Of a stretch of 64,000 nucleotides of DNA, positions 34,173-47,000 are shown piece after piece. Source of the stretch: Selaginella moellendorffii (taxonomy: Eukaryota; Streptophyta; Lycopodiopsida; Selaginellales; Selaginellaceae). The notes beneath the pieces were generated by a model. The model made no database searches, was not told where the DNA came from, and saw nothing but the letters and a program-made list of their open reading frames with translations. The position numbers were made by a program, and so were the translations under genes. The first letter of the stretch is position 1, and each line of letters begins with the position of its first letter. The stretch is from contig NW_003314315.1 of the NCBI RefSeq assembly GCF_000143415.4, positions 1 to 64,000 on the forward strand. Reading direction: 5' to 3'.

Positions 34173-35054
34173 CTCCCCCCCAAACCGAAGCCACTCACCA
34201 AACCAAATCTGTCACTTAGCTGGTGTGGCCCCAACGGCTTAGTGAGAAGATTGGCTGGCATATCTTGTGTCCCGAGATGTTAGATGGCGAGGGTGCCACT
34301 GTCAACCAACTCATGCACATAGTGAAATTGAACTTCAATGTGCTTCAAGTGAGCATGGTGGACGGGGTTCTTGGACATGGCAATGCTGCTTCGATTGTCA
34401 CACCAAGAAGTAGTGGGGCCAGCTTGTGCACATCCTAGCTCAGCAAGTAACCCTCAAGCCCAGACCACGTCCCTGCTACTAGTAGTGAGTGCGATGTACT
34501 TTGCTTCTGCACTAGAAAGGGCCACAACAGATTGTCGCTTGATGGCACCTCCTGAGAAGGAAAGGCAAATGCCAGAAGTTGAGCAATGACCTTTGTTGTT
34601 GGCAAAACTAGCATCTGTGTAGCATGCCAATGATGCATCACCCCCTAAATAAGCAATGTCATAGTCTATAGTGCCCTAAAGGTATTTCACGATACGCTTG
34701 GCAGCTTACCAATGTATGGTGGTTGGTGATGTGTTGTACTAACTCAAGGCAATAGTTGCATATGTGATGTTGGGGCAAGTCATCAGGGCCAAATATGTGA
34801 AGCAACCAATGAGATGCTGATAGGGAGTCCCAATGGGTAGAGGCTCACCAGACTGCTCAACTTTGAGGTCAATAGCACCAACGACCATCAAGACTTCGAC
34901 TTTACGTCGTTGGCTAAGCATGTAGCCACTAGAATTAGGATCACATGTGACTTCAAAGCCAAGAAAGTAGTAGACTTGGCCAAGGTCCTTCATCTGGAAT
35001 TGCTGGCTGAGAGCATCTTTTAGAGCAGCAATGGCATCGTTGTCATCACCCACG

Positions 35055-35732
35055 TGTAAGCTCTTAAGTTTGGACTTCTCGGGAGGTTACTTTAAGACCC
35101 TTAACCGATTGGAAAAGGGGGTGCACTCTTATTCATGAGCCTTTTCCCTCTATATTTGAACCCCATGGATTGTCTCTCAAGTCGTTCTCTTTGGTTGCTT
35201 ACAATCCACCACACTTCCCTACAAGTTCACGCCCTCGTGAACAGAAGCTGAGAGCTTGGCTCTCTTGACACCCTACCCCTCAGGTCGAGCCCAGCGGGAG
35301 CAAATTGGACTAGCCAGATGTCAATCAACATGTGGTGCCCTCGTGAACAAAAGCTGAGAGCCCGGCTCTCCAGATGTCAATCAACATGTGGTGCCCTCGT
35401 GAACGGAAGCTGAGAGCCCGGCTTTCTTGACACCTTACCCCTTGGGAGCAAATTGGACCAGCCAGATGTCAATCAACATATGGTGTGATTCCCTTAGCCA
35501 ACCAATAGAGTCGGACCTGAGACCTCTCTGATACCAAATGTAACCTCCTGAGTTTGGACTTCCCAGGAGGTCACCCAGCCCAGTACTATTTAAACTCAAG
35601 GACGCTTAACCCTAAGTATCCCAAGACCCTTAACCGATTGGAAAAGGGGGTGCACTCTTGTTCATGGGCCCTTTCCCTCTATATTTGAACCCTATGGATC
35701 GTCTCTCAAGTTGTTCTCTTTGGTTGCTTACA
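35055..35732 (-). mobile_element. Nested TRIM retroelement
   Basis: Direct terminal repeats at 35055-35203 and 35539-35732 begin TGTAA and end TTACA. The first has a roughly 45 bp internal deletion. TTTGGTATCAGAGAGG on the minus strand adjoins the high-coordinate LTR, matching a tRNA-iMet primer site, so this element also runs on the minus strand. The inner 335 bp has no coding frame. Flanks CCACG and CCATG form a 4/5 target duplication. It is inserted immediately after the YIDD active-site codons of the copia reverse transcriptase. Confidence 0.85.
35225..35500. repeat. Tandem repeat inside the TRIM
   Basis: A unit of about 55 bp (AGATGTCAATCAACATGTGG, then CCCTCGTGAAC and AAGCTGAGAGCCCGGCT) occurs two to three times in tandem in the otherwise non-coding centre. 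Confidence 0.7.
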
Positions 35733-38700
35733 CCATGATAAGCAAATCATCAATGTAGAGGGTCACAATAACCATGCACTCAGCATGACCATTGACATAC
35801 ACATTGTGATCAACATGACAGCGACGAAAGCCTTGAGCACGTAGGGTGGCATAAAATTTTTGATACCAAATACATGAGCTCTATTTTAAGCCATACAAAG
35901 CTTTCCGCAATTGCCATATAGGGCCACCAGGGGCAACATCGTCCTCAAAACCAGGAGGTATATGCATATAGATGTCCTCTTGCAAATCCCCATTCAGAAA
36001 TGCAGTTTTGACGTCCATATGGTGGACTTGCCATTTGCAAGCAGCCGCAAGGGCAAAAAGAGTACGGAGGTTGGCCATTTTTACAACCGATGAGAATGTT
36101 TCATTGTAGTCAAGGCCATGGACTTGGCAAAAACCGTGAACAACCAACTGTGCCTTATAACATACAACTTGGCCATCTTTCCTATACTTTTTGGAAAAAA
36201 TCCATTTTGGATCCAAAACACGTCGTCTTGGTGGCGCTGAATCAACTGGAACATAAGTTCTGTTAACCTGAATGGAAGAAACTTCTTCTGCAATAGCTTC
36301 ATCCAAGATGAAGCCTCAGGTCCTAAGACAGCCTCATCATAGGTCATGGGGATGCCGACGTCAACAAGGCCACAAAAGTCATCAAGCTCTGTAGCATCTG
36401 CTTCAGCATTTTCCTGGACTTTTAACGAGGGCCGACGTTCCCGGGGGTGATCAAGAATTGGCATCGGATCAGGCATGCCACGATGTCGACAAGGTGGTGG
36501 AGGTGTCAGAGGCCTGTCCTCGACTGGAGGAGCATCAACTGGTTCAAGCATATCCAGAAGTGGAGGATTCCCCAATGGAATCTCTGGTGGCAACTCATGA
36601 ATAGGATCTTGAGGCAAAGGCAAGAGTGGACCATCTCCCATAAGTGGGATCAAAGGAACAAGTCGAGTCTCAGCAATAAAAGAAGGATCTTGAAGAGCCT
36701 CTGTACGCATGGGAAAGTTGTCTTCATTGAACATGACATTTGTGCTTACAATAGCCTTGTGAGATGCAAGATCCCACAACTTGTAAGCTTTTCTCCCGAT
36801 GGTGTTGTCCTATGCATATCTCACGAAGATGAATTTCTTACTTTTGGGATCTAGCTTTTTCCGAAGTTGATCAGGGGTATGTGCATATGCTACACAACCG
36901 AAGACCCGAAAGTGGGACACATCAAGAGTAGAACTTGTCTAAAATGCCTCAGGAGTTTTTCCATCTAAAGCAGCCATGGCAAGGTGATTTTGTACATGCA
37001 TTGCTGTGGCTATGGCCTCTTGCCAAAACATCTTGTCAAGATGTGCATCAGCTAACAAAGCATGAGCAGCATTGACAAGAGTATGATTCTTTCTTTCTGC
37101 AACACCATTTTGCTAAGGGGTGTAACGGGCTGTAGCTTGTAGTCGTATGCCTACATCACGACAAATGCCCCGAAGCTCATTGTTGAGGTATTCACCACCA
37201 CCATCAACTTGAAGAGATTTTATCTTTCGATCAAGGAGGTTTTCAATATATGCCTTGTACGTTTGAAAGGCAGCAACTGCATCACTCTTACGCATCAAGC
37301 AGTGGATGCATGTTCAACGGCTATAGTCATCAATGAATGTGATGAAATATCTTGAGCCATCATGGCTTGGCACGTCCATGGGGCTGCAAAGATCAGAATG
37401 GACCAAATCCAGAAGTCCAAGTGCTCAATGCTTACTCAGTGAGAAATTTCGGCGGTGATGCTTGCCTAAAACACAAGCTTCACAAAATGTAGATGGGATA
37501 CGTCGGAAATCCAATCCAGTAACAATATCTTGGCATTTCATCTGTTGAAGAGATTAGTAATGAACATAACCAAGTCTTTTATGCCAAAGCTCTACATGAG
37601 AATTTGCCTCCACAGACTGAAAGGCCTGAACTGGGTTGGCAGCAGTAATCTCATATAAGTCCCCAATGCGTGACCCACAAAGCAACTATGTACCAAGCAT
37701 ATGAAAGTTGCTAGAGTCAACTAAAGAGACTCCCTTTGCATCAAAGACTACCACTACATTTTGATCACATATCTTGGTGACAGACATTAAGTTTCGTCGC
37801 AAGGTGGAAACATGCATAGCACCATCAAAGGCCATGGTCCTCCCATGATCAAGTGAGAGCCGAAATTGCCTGATGCCATCCACAGGGATGGTGGTATTGT
37901 CACCTAAATGAAAACCATGTTTTCCAATGCTCGGCTGATAACACTCAAAAAGACTCTTCCTATTGCTCATAAGATTAGTACAACTAGAGTCTAAGAGCCA
38001 CCAGCTTGGTGTGGCAATTGCCTCTGCATTGTAGAGCTCCTCAACAGCCTCATTTGCAATAGCAATTCCATCACGCTCAAGTAGAATTGCTTTCGCCAGC
38101 ATAGCTAGTTGCTTGACAGGCTTGGGAGCAGGGCAATCTCAAGCCCAGTGGCCCATCTCCAAGCAGCGAGCACACTGATTCTTAGCAAGTTTGGGCTTGG
38201 CATGCCCAGATGCCACGGAATTTTGCCCTTTCTGGGCATTTGCGGCTGCATGTGGTTTTGCCACCTAGGCATCACTAGAAGCCTGCAAAGCATACATAGC
38301 CTATGGCATTTCATCTCTCTTGCTTCGCATGGCCTCAATGTTGTGAAGACTCCTCACGGCATCTACCCAAGTCATCCCTAGTTGGAGAAGCAGGCTCTCA
38401 ATTGCATTCTTCCAGCCAGCTGGCAAGGACCTATAGAGCCATAGCCTTTGTTGCTCATCTGTGAGACAGTGCTTCACCCCAGCAGCCGCAAGTTGTGTGA
38501 AGAAGCCCTAGAGCTTGGCAGTGTGAGTCTGGATACTGCCATTTTCCTCTAGCCTCAAGGAATCCATTTGTGAATGGATGTTGAAGACATCCATTTCACT
38601 CTTGGTGCCATAGGTGTCACTCAGCCACTTCCAAAGCTCTGCCGCAATGGACTTTGGAATTGATGGGGCAGCAAAGAAAACATTCGAGGACAAGCATATC

Positions 38701-38919
38701 ACAATGTTCCCTCTAGCCTTGGAATCCCGAAGGTTCCAATCACACACCTCAGCAGCACTAGAGCCTGGAGCCGGTGATGACTCTGTCCCATCTAAAATCC
38801 CCAACAAACCATGAAACAAGAGATAGGATTCAAGATGGATTTTGAATCCCTCAAACCCTTCTCCATCAAACTCGTGGATGGATGGCTTTCCTTCCATCAC
38901 TATCCCAACTCCGATACCA

Positions 38920-38996
38920 TGAGACAAATCGGGATTAAAGCGCACCGCGCTAGCGGACAGAACAGGAAAACCCTAATGGACACGTGGCGAGGGTGT
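38920..38996 (-). repeat. 5' LTR of the copia element, outer end eroded
   Basis: Matches the 3' LTR over 77 bp; the outer 11 bp are not recognisable. The adjacent GCCTT resembles the GCCTC before the 3' LTR, possibly an eroded target duplication. Confidence 0.6.
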
Positions 38997-39292
38997 GCCT
39001 TGTCCATTAGCAAGCTAAGCTGTACCAAATATCAACGAACCAAAAGCATGTCCCGAGTTTGATATCCGACAGCCGGCAGACTTAGAATTTTAGCGGCTTC
39101 TTCTCCCATGCGGATCAGTGCCGCCTCTTTTCGAGAATTCGAAGTTTTCGAGGGAATAAAACACCTAGGAACACAACTGCTGTCCTTGGTGAAGTAGTCG
39201 GGCGGAACACTTTTAAAGTTTTACTAAAAAAAAACATTTATTGTATTAATCCATATAATCAAATGCAAATAAATCTAAACCAAACATTTTAT
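38997..39292. other. Spacer after the copia element
   Basis: No feature identified. Confidence 0.5.
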
Positions 39293-40273
39293 TCATAAAT
39301 TAAGCTTTTTGACTTTCTTCACCAAATCAACGCTTTTGGCTTTTCGTTGGTTGGCATGTTTTATAAGAGCCGGCAGCTTCCAGTCCAAAACCCTGTCACC
39401 AAATATAACTCTGGCAATACCTTTCACAATAGTTAGTTCCTCTTTGAGTGCCTGTCCTTCAGCAATGGGATACTTGTTCATGTTGAATGCATTCTTTCTA
39501 AATGTGGCAGTTCCCACAAGCAAATTGGTCGCGTTTTTAAATTCTGGAACGTATTCAGTGTTTCTTGATGCCTTTGATGCATTGACTGCTGCTGCGCTCA
39601 TGTTGCCTTTCATTTCTTTGGTTAAACTGTCTAGCAAATCCTTGTCACTTAATGACTTGGGATAACGCTTCTCCATATTTTTTACCTCTTCAGTTTTACC
39701 CTTCTGCTTGAGATAAGCAATCTTCAATTCCACTTGCTTCCTAAACTCTGGAATACCTGAAAGCTTCTTCTCCTTACTTATCAAAAACCCAATAGGATCA
39801 ATCACTGCACACCCAACCCATTCAATTCCCATGACCACAACATAAAACTTCTTAAACCTGTGGCGTTTGATGTTGTCTACCAAGGATCTAACCCCATAGT
39901 TCAAACCTTGGTAGAGGCCAAATGTCCACTTTTGGTTGCCTTTCATCTCAAAGATGGATCTTCCGACAACTTGATTGTTGTCATATGTAACAAGTCCTCG
40001 TACATCAACTGCCTCACGAGCCTTTAGATGAGTTCCATCTTCGTGAATGAAGGTGTCACCTGTGAAACTAAATCCCGATCGATCTGACTCTCTAGATGAA
40101 TTCGAAGCCCGTGATCCTGGGCGAGATGGATCTGGTACCTCTTCAAGCGCATCAGTAATAGAGCTCATATCAAAACTAGATACAGCATCTTTCTTCATGT
40201 TCTTCTTGTGCTCACCGTCAAGTAGTTCACCTTTCTTGGGAGCCAAACCGGCAAAGACAGGAACATGGCACAA
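39293..40273 (-). CDS. Unrecognised protein with a possible PD-(D/E)XK core
   Basis: An open frame of 326 residues with no stop, ending at 39293. Residues about 1-60 are Ser/Arg-rich and low-complexity (PSRPGSRASNSSRESDRSG). Residues about 88-115 read VDVRGLV, then GRSIFEMKGNQ: an Asp, a short strand and E-x-K, the arrangement of PD-(D/E)XK nuclease folds. A helix (GLYQGLNYGVRSLVDNI) and a strand (FYVVVMG) follow as in that fold. The C-terminal half is lysine-rich and helical, ending VKKVKKLNL. The frame starts close to the assembly gap, so the true start may lie within or beyond it. The nuclease suggestion is inference from motif spacing only; a viral or retroelement origin is not excluded. 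Confidence 0.55.
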   Translation of the reverse strand: MCHVPVFAGLAPKKGELLDGEHKKNMKKDAVSSFDMSSITDALEEVPDPSRPGSRASNSSRESDRSGFSFTGDTFIHEDGTHLKAREAVDVRGLVTYDNNQVVGRSIFEMKGNQKWTFGLYQGLNYGVRSLVDNIKRHRFKKFYVVVMGIEWVGCAVIDPIGFLISKEKKLSGIPEFRKQVELKIAYLKQKGKTEEVKNMEKRYPKSLSDKDLLDSLTKEMKGNMSAAAVNASKASRNTEYVPEFKNATNLLVGTATFRKNAFNMNKYPIAEGQALKEELTIVKGIARVIFGDRVLDWKLPALIKHANQRKAKSVDLVKKVKKLNL

Positions 40274-40282
40274 GCTACTGCC

Positions 40283-40422
40283 NNNNNNNNNNNNNNNNNN
40301 NNNNNNNNNNNNNNNNNNNNNNNNNNNNNNNNNNNNNNNNNNNNNNNNNNNNNNNNNNNNNNNNNNNNNNNNNNNNNNNNNNNNNNNNNNNNNNNNNNNN
40401 NNNNNNNNNNNNNNNNNNNNNN
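40283..40422. other. Assembly gap of 140 N
   Basis: The run of N bases interrupts the coding region at 39293-40852. The true length may differ. Confidence 1.
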
Positions 40423-40447
40423 CCAGCTACTGGCTGTATGGAAACGG

Positions 40448-40852
40448 TCATGTTAGACTGCGTGCGTAGCATTCTCCAAACTTTTGCATCTTCAGAATGA
40501 CTTCCTCCAGCAGGTAACTGGAGACTTGTTTGTCGAACTTTGTAAGCTTTCCATCTTCAAATTTTGTCATTTTACCTTCCTTCACTTGAACAAATGGATT
40601 GCACAGCTTGAAGATGTTCTCATCCTGCATGGCGTTGGATGGAATATCAGATGCATTGATGATTTTCCTAGCCATCTTGCTTCTCCTTGCTCTCCTGGTA
40701 CACGGCTCAAATGCCTTCAATTCTGCGCCATTTAATAGCCTGACTTCCTTTCCGTGATGAACTTCTCTTCTGTACTGTAAAGCACTCGGACTTATGTGCC
40801 CACAAGAAAAATTCTCCTGATTGTGCGCAAATTCAATATGTCCAGTGATCAT
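40448..40852 (-). CDS. Upstream part of the same unrecognised locus
   Basis: An open frame of 134 residues, rich in Lys, Glu and Arg, with CTRRARRSKMARKI and VKEGKMTKFEDGKLTKFDKQ near the centre. It stops at 40448, 26 bases before the gap. It is on the same strand as 39293-40273 and may be the first exon of that gene or a separate small protein. No family recognised. Confidence 0.45.
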   Translation of the reverse strand: MITGHIEFAHNQENFSCGHISPSALQYRREVHHGKEVRLLNGAELKAFEPCTRRARRSKMARKIINASDIPSNAMQDENIFKLCNPFVQVKEGKMTKFEDGKLTKFDKQVSSYLLEEVILKMQKFGECYARSLT

Positions 40853-41399
40853 TTCTGGATTGAATGCAAATTCAGTGAATGGGACTGGACATCATTTCCC
40901 AATTGTCTGCAAATTATAGCAATCATTTCTGGGTTGTATACAAATTCAAGTCACCTGGAGACGCGTCATTGAATAGAAAGTATCTCATTATAAAAGGTCT
41001 TCCATGCCATGTTGTCGCAACCAAAAGTGCAAATCAAGCAGCCACAAACTCAAAGAAGATTGCTGAAAGAAACAGCAAAAAAAAAAAAAACCATTCCCCA
41101 AGACTGGAATTCCTAGCATATGCCAGCTAAAATCATTCCACACTTCTTCATTAGATTATAAATTGACCAAAATGCTTATGAGTAGGTGGAAAGTTCAAGG
41201 TTAAGAGTCTTTTCGAGCAAATTTTCCTAGAAGGCACAGTATAGTATACGCACATTTCTGTACAAACACAAGTTTGTTTTTGTGATTTAGGGTTTGGACT
41301 GAAGGCTTGAAAGAAATAGTAAATGAACAACCTAGAAAGGAACTTTTTTTGTTTGATTTAACAATTGTCATCTTGGTAGCTCTTAGGTGTTACTGCATC
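40853..41399. other. AT-rich intergenic stretch
   Basis: No gene seen. Confidence 0.5.
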
Positions 41400-44000
41400 G
41401 CATGATTATTACGATGTGTAGGTGTATTGAAACACTCAAGGCTAGAAGTGGTGGTGTTCCAAATAAAACTTTGGTTTGGTTTAGAGGAACTCCAAATATA
41501 AAGGCTTAAATGGTTATTTCAATGGTTTTGCATGATGTAGGAATTAGCCTGAAAAGTTTCAAAGTTGCAAATAATAAACCACCATTATAATTGAGTTTGA
41601 GTTTGAGATTTGCTTTTCATTTATATTTTACTAACTTGCATAAAACTTCAATATTTTTAGCAAGGGAAAATGACATTTAAAGAATACATTGAAAAAATTA
41701 TTTTCTTGATTAGCCATGTTTTAATAAAAGATCTAAATTAAAACCAATTTTACTTCGTTGATGGTGTTCATAGTGAGAACATGAAGCAATACTTTGTGTT
41801 ATTCCCAATTTATAAAGAGTTTAGAGGAGTATGGCTTATTAACTTAATAATGATAAGCACAAGTCTTACAAGCCTTTGAGTAGTCATTCAGTTGAGAATT
41901 GTTATGGGCACAAAAATGGGAATAAACATCACGAATCTATGGTGGCTATTTCAGGGTTGAAGAAGCAAATTTTTTATGAAGAATTATAAACAAGGTTATT
42001 ATCATTCTAGCGAGCTTAGATACTATAAAGCTAATTGTCCAAAGCTAAAGAACAAATAACATAGCAAGAAGAATGGTCAATTTTTTATTGATGGTAATTT
42101 AAATATTAAGAAAAATATTATATCATGAGGAGGAAGATTGTTCTAGTTGGAAGAAAACGATTTTAGTCACTATTTGTCAACTCAACTGTGTGTGGAACAA
42201 AACAAATTGAAGACACTTGTGCATCAGCTTTAATACTTGAGAGTATATTCTGTGGTAGTCCAATGCAAATTTTATGATAATAATTTTGTTTTGAAAATTT
42301 ATTAAGGAGCACATTTTAGTAATATAAAGCATTTCATAAAAGTTATAGCTACTTTGTACAATATTTGATATTTGTGTAAAGGGGTTAAAAGCACTAGTTA
42401 GAAAAACCATAATTGTGAAGACTTTTTATCTCATGATCATTCATTGCATGGATTTTATTCCTAGTTGAAGAAAGCCTATCTAGTGGTGTTAAGGATATAT
42501 GGTTTAGAGAGGGAGTTTAACTTTCAGGTATTATGCTCTTTCATTACATTTTTAAAATGGGTTTATACTTTTGAGTTATCTGATATTTATTTATGACTTC
42601 AGAAACCAATACACATGTGGGGGAGAGGCAGTATTATGACTTATAGTTGGCTAATATTTTTCCATTTGAATTTCCTTATACATTGCCTTTATTATGAGTG
42701 TGAGATTACACTAGAGTCAGAGACAATGTAAATCTATTAGTATCCATTTCAATTAAGCTATGTGGAAGAGTAAAATGTTAAATAATAAATCAAGGAATTA
42801 CTTAAGTTTGGATTTATTCAACTAAGTAAGTTTTTTTTTTGGCACATCAGTCTTATTTGTAAATAAGAAGGATGACTTAATGCAAATATGTATTAACTAT
42901 TGTGTTTTGAAAAAGAAAATGGTGAAAGATAAAATGTTAATATTACATATAGATGATATCCTAGACAAGTTTGGTGAAACCCAAGTGTTTATCAATATTG
43001 ATATAAGGAGTGGACATCATTAGATTACAATGGATAATATCTATCTCTAAAATAATATTCAACATGAGTTTCAAACATTTTAAGTTCACAATTATGCCAT
43101 TTAGATTGATGAATATATTAGCTATATTTGTTTGGTTGATGATGGAAGTGTTTAGGCATTATCTATATGAGTTTGTGGAGATTTTCTTGTTGAGCAAAGC
43201 TCTAATACTTCAACTTACTAATCTATTTAAACCTTATAAAGTAATTTGTGATGTGAATGGTTATACATTGGGGGAAGTTTTCATGCAAAAGGGGCAACCT
43301 ATTATATATAAAAGTTAGACTTTACATTTTGTGGAACAGTGATATTTCATATATGAGGAAGAGTTACTTTCAATTGTAACAAAAGAAAAGTGATTAAGCA
43401 AACATCATGTTTTTCAAATATAAAGGCACTATCTTTATTGTGTAGTGTCTATGATATTGATGAATTATAAATATTTTGTGTATTTATTCATATAAAAGGA
43501 GTTAAACACTAGGCAAACTTATTATATAGTCAAACTCATAGAGTTTGGAGAGTTTCCTATCAAGTATCATTTGGAAAAAATGAATATGATGGCAAATGCT
43601 TTATCATATACTTCTTATATATCAAAATTAAAAATATAATTTTATCATCATTTGAGTAAAGTGATAAGTGAGTTTGGGTAGTCAATTGAAGTTGCTCAAA
43701 CTCAAGATGTTAATATGGTTTCATTGCAAGCTTAGATAGAAGCATTAGTGGATGGGATTCTTTACTATAATAGCCATATAGATGTGTTAATTAATCAAGT
43801 TTTATTCTACTATCATGATTATTCAGAGGCTGATTATTTTAGAGGGAAGAAGACATAAATAAAAAATAATATTTATTAGAGGAGTATCCTCAAATATTGC
43901 AAATTATATAAGCTTTATCAACAAGTAAAAGTATCACAGAAGAAGTTAAAAGAGCTTTTGCAACCTTTGCTTATTCTTCAAAGTTATTAGTGTAGTATCT
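41400..44000 (+). mobile_element. Heavily decayed Ty3/gypsy remnant
   Basis: Read on the plus strand, a degenerate zinc knuckle (HSSELRYYKANCPKLKN, about 41990-42045) is followed by an RT start (LFVNKKDDLMQICINY, about 42850-42905), KFTIMPFRLMN with FVWLMMEVFRHYL (about 43080-43170) and the RNase H start CDVNGYTLGEVFMQKGQPI (about 43245-43300). Stops and frameshifts are frequent. LTRs were not found. It is older than the 0.4-5.5 kb element. Confidence 0.75.
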
Positions 44001-47000
44001 CTACATACTTTATCACTTATTTACCATGAATACAAAGGTATTGAGTAAATGTGGGCTATAGTGAATTAATGAAGTATATGTAGTTGTTACCTCTTTAAAA
44101 GATTTCACTGCCTCAAACTTGGTTATGGTCTACTTAGAGAATGTTTTTTTTATTTTGTTTGCCAAAGGATATCATTAATGATTGAGACTCAAAGTTCATT
44201 AGTGGATTTTAGAAAAACTTTATTTAATTATAATTTACTTAAAGAAGGTTTTCTTTGATTTTAGTTTGCTAGAGGACATTAGTAATGATTAGAATTCAAA
44301 GTTCACTAGTGGATTTTAGAAGAACTTCATAAAAGTTATGCAAATGACTTAAAACTCTCAAGTGAAATCATCCTTAAATAGATAGGTAAATCAAGTGTGT
44401 AAATCAAATGATGGAGATATGATATACTGTAGCATTAGCTAAAAGTAGAGATAATAAAATTTATATCTTCTACGTAATTCAATTATAACAATAACCAACA
44501 CGGTGACAATCATTACTTTACCATGTTTAGAAGGTATCCCAAAACAGCATTAGAGTTAGAATTGCATTTGATTAATGATAATTTGGATAAGTTTGATTTA
44601 GAAATGATTGATCTTGCTACAAACCTTAATGAGATTATAGTGGTGCATATATGGAATTTGTAAATAGTCTAGAACATAGTGGAGAATGTTGCTAATGAAC
44701 ATCATCAATTTAGAGAATATAATGTATGAGACGTTTTTTTAATGCAAGTGATTTTTATGTCAAATGAGTGGTAGAACACTTTAGTGCTTTTACAGAATGA
44801 GAAAAGTGACAAATTTTCTCACAATTATGCTGGTTTATATAACTTGTTATAAAGTAGCTTATCAAATGCAATTGTTAGCTGGAATAAAAATTCATTTGAT
44901 ATTTTATGTCAATTATTTGAAAAGTGTACTATCTTAGAGTGAAGAGCCTAATGACACCTTAATGTATATGACTTTGAATAATAGATTAAAAACTTAAACA
45001 GAATTCCCTAAAAAAGGTGATAACTGGTGCAACTCATCTTTGGGATAAGAATATTGTTGAAGGGGAAGAATTGTTAAGCCTTAACTTTGACCACATAATC
45101 AATTTGTCAACTAAAGGATATATTATAACATGGATTTAGTGTAGAGTACCCTAAGGGCTCATAATGGTAGTGGTGGTTGTGGGTGGTGAGAAGGTGTAAT
45201 GTTATCTAGATGAAACTAGACTTCTTTATCTTTATCATTTTGTGCCAAGTCATAACACTTATAATCGTGAGTTGCTCATAGGATTTTAGCTTTATTATAA
45301 CTATAGTGTGGGAGTTAGTGAGACTTATTTGGTGCTAAAGAGAGCTTGGAAGATATAACTCATCTATTTGCATCCCAAGGCAAATAATGGTGCTATAGAG
45401 AAATTGACTAGGTTTTACTCATTTCTTCCAAGTCAAGAGCCTTTAATGGCCTCCAAATAGATAAGTAGCCCACTAAAGTCTAGATACAAAAGCTTAGAGT
45501 TGTTTGCCTCTTATCCTTTAAGGCTTTGGTGGTTTTCACGTGGAAAGTGACATGTAAAAACTTGGATGCATAAATTGGCTTGTTTGTGTACATTGCCATT
45601 TTGGGAAATATTAGTGACATTTCCTTATATCTAAAGGCTGAAGTTAGTGGTAGAGATGCTTTCAAGTAGCTCTAGGAGCATGTTGGGCATCATTATGCCC
45701 ACACAAGCAAAGAGAGTATCAAAGAACTATCTTTTATTATCCCTTCCTTTGACAAATGTTTTTTGTAACAAGTCAATGTAGAGAGGTCTCCCAATGGTCT
45801 AGGAAAGCTCCCAGCAAGGGGCTTAAGAAATCACAGTCCACAACATTTCCCCTACAAAGGCATCACACATAATTGGGAGATTAACCAGCTTGTGGCATAT
45901 ATGCTTTGTAGTGTCTAGAGAGTGGCATGCCCCACTTAAGAGCCAATATAGCTCAAAACTGCTATTTCTTCAAGACTAGAGTATTCTCCAGTGAAGATCT
46001 CTCCTAGATCAAAGCACTATTAACAATTGCCACATATGGCATTTGCTTCAAGAACAAAATCCCCATCTAGCAAACACTGTCCCAATGGCAAAAAAAACTC
46101 GCAAAAGCTACAAGACATGGTCCCATGACAAATGAAAAAGAGTGAATTGACGGTATTGTAGCTCAGGGTGAGTATGACACTCTGCCTTGTTGCCATCTCC
46201 CTATAGGAAAATGTGGCAGTGACAATTCTTGGCTAGAAGTAGTTGTAGATGATGTTGCATCATCCAAATCACCATGCCACATCTTGGAAACATGATCTAA
46301 GATGCTTAGCCTCAGGCATACATCACAAGGTATAAGGAGAGACGATGCTTGGGTGCCCTTGGTGCTCCTGCTACTGTTGTTGCCACTGTGGGCATAGTAG
46401 AGACCCATTAGGCACTATACTTGCATAAAATCTAGGATGGGCTGCCATGAAGAAGAGGCATGATAGGTTTGCTCCTGGGTTGTTGCCACTATTGGTTTTG
46501 TTGCTAGGAGTAGAAGCTCTCTCCCATCCTATCTACTTTCACTAAATATTCATCCACAGCCTTAGCTGAAAGTTGCCAATGGGAAGAGCTTTCTCACCTA
46601 GTGCTGTCATAATTAAAGTGACTTAGGAACTAGATATTCACTCTTTAGATGCGCAAGAGAGGATGGAGACAAGGAGAGATTAGAGAGAGAAGAGGCAATG
46701 TAGTTAGAATGTGTGAGCCTGAATACGACTACATGCTAGTGATATATTTGCTAGCTCGACCACTCCAAAACAATATTGAAAGCCTGGACCCATTATTAGC
46801 TTCACAAGCTTAAAGCGTTTATTCTTCCAAATTAAATTTATGGGTCCAACTGATCTACATGGCAGCGGTAGAATGATGGGGTAGCTATTGCATTTTTGTC
46901 AACTTCACAACCAGCCTGTTGCAATCCTCAATCATTTAAACGAACGAGAAGATTCAAAATGATAACCTGCCCAAGTCCATGCATGCCCGCCTTATGTCAC

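Larger units (their letters stand above)
34085..38996 (-). mobile_element. Ty1/copia retrotransposon with very short LTRs
   Basis: The minus strand carries, in order, the gag region (MEGKPSIHEFDG, 38945-38508), a zinc knuckle CARCLEMGHWA*DC at about 38130-38170 with an in-frame stop, a protease with WWLLDSSCTN (about 38000), integrase with QVDGGGEYLNNEL (about 37200), reverse transcriptase with WQVHHMDVKTAFLNGDLQED (about 35960-36030) and RNase H (about 34230-34740, SSAEAEYIAL-like). The order protease-integrase-RT is diagnostic of copia. LTRs lie at 34085-34172 (88 bp) and about 38920-38996. A primer-binding site TGGTATCGGAG (38909-38919) matches tRNA-iMet usage, and a G-run tract sits inside the 3' LTR at about 34173-34180. 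Stops and a nested element inactivate it. Confidence 0.85.

Noticed and set aside
43010-43318. Intact small gene of 102 codons
   Set aside because: It is the reverse transcriptase to RNase H segment of a decayed gypsy element with stops on both sides.
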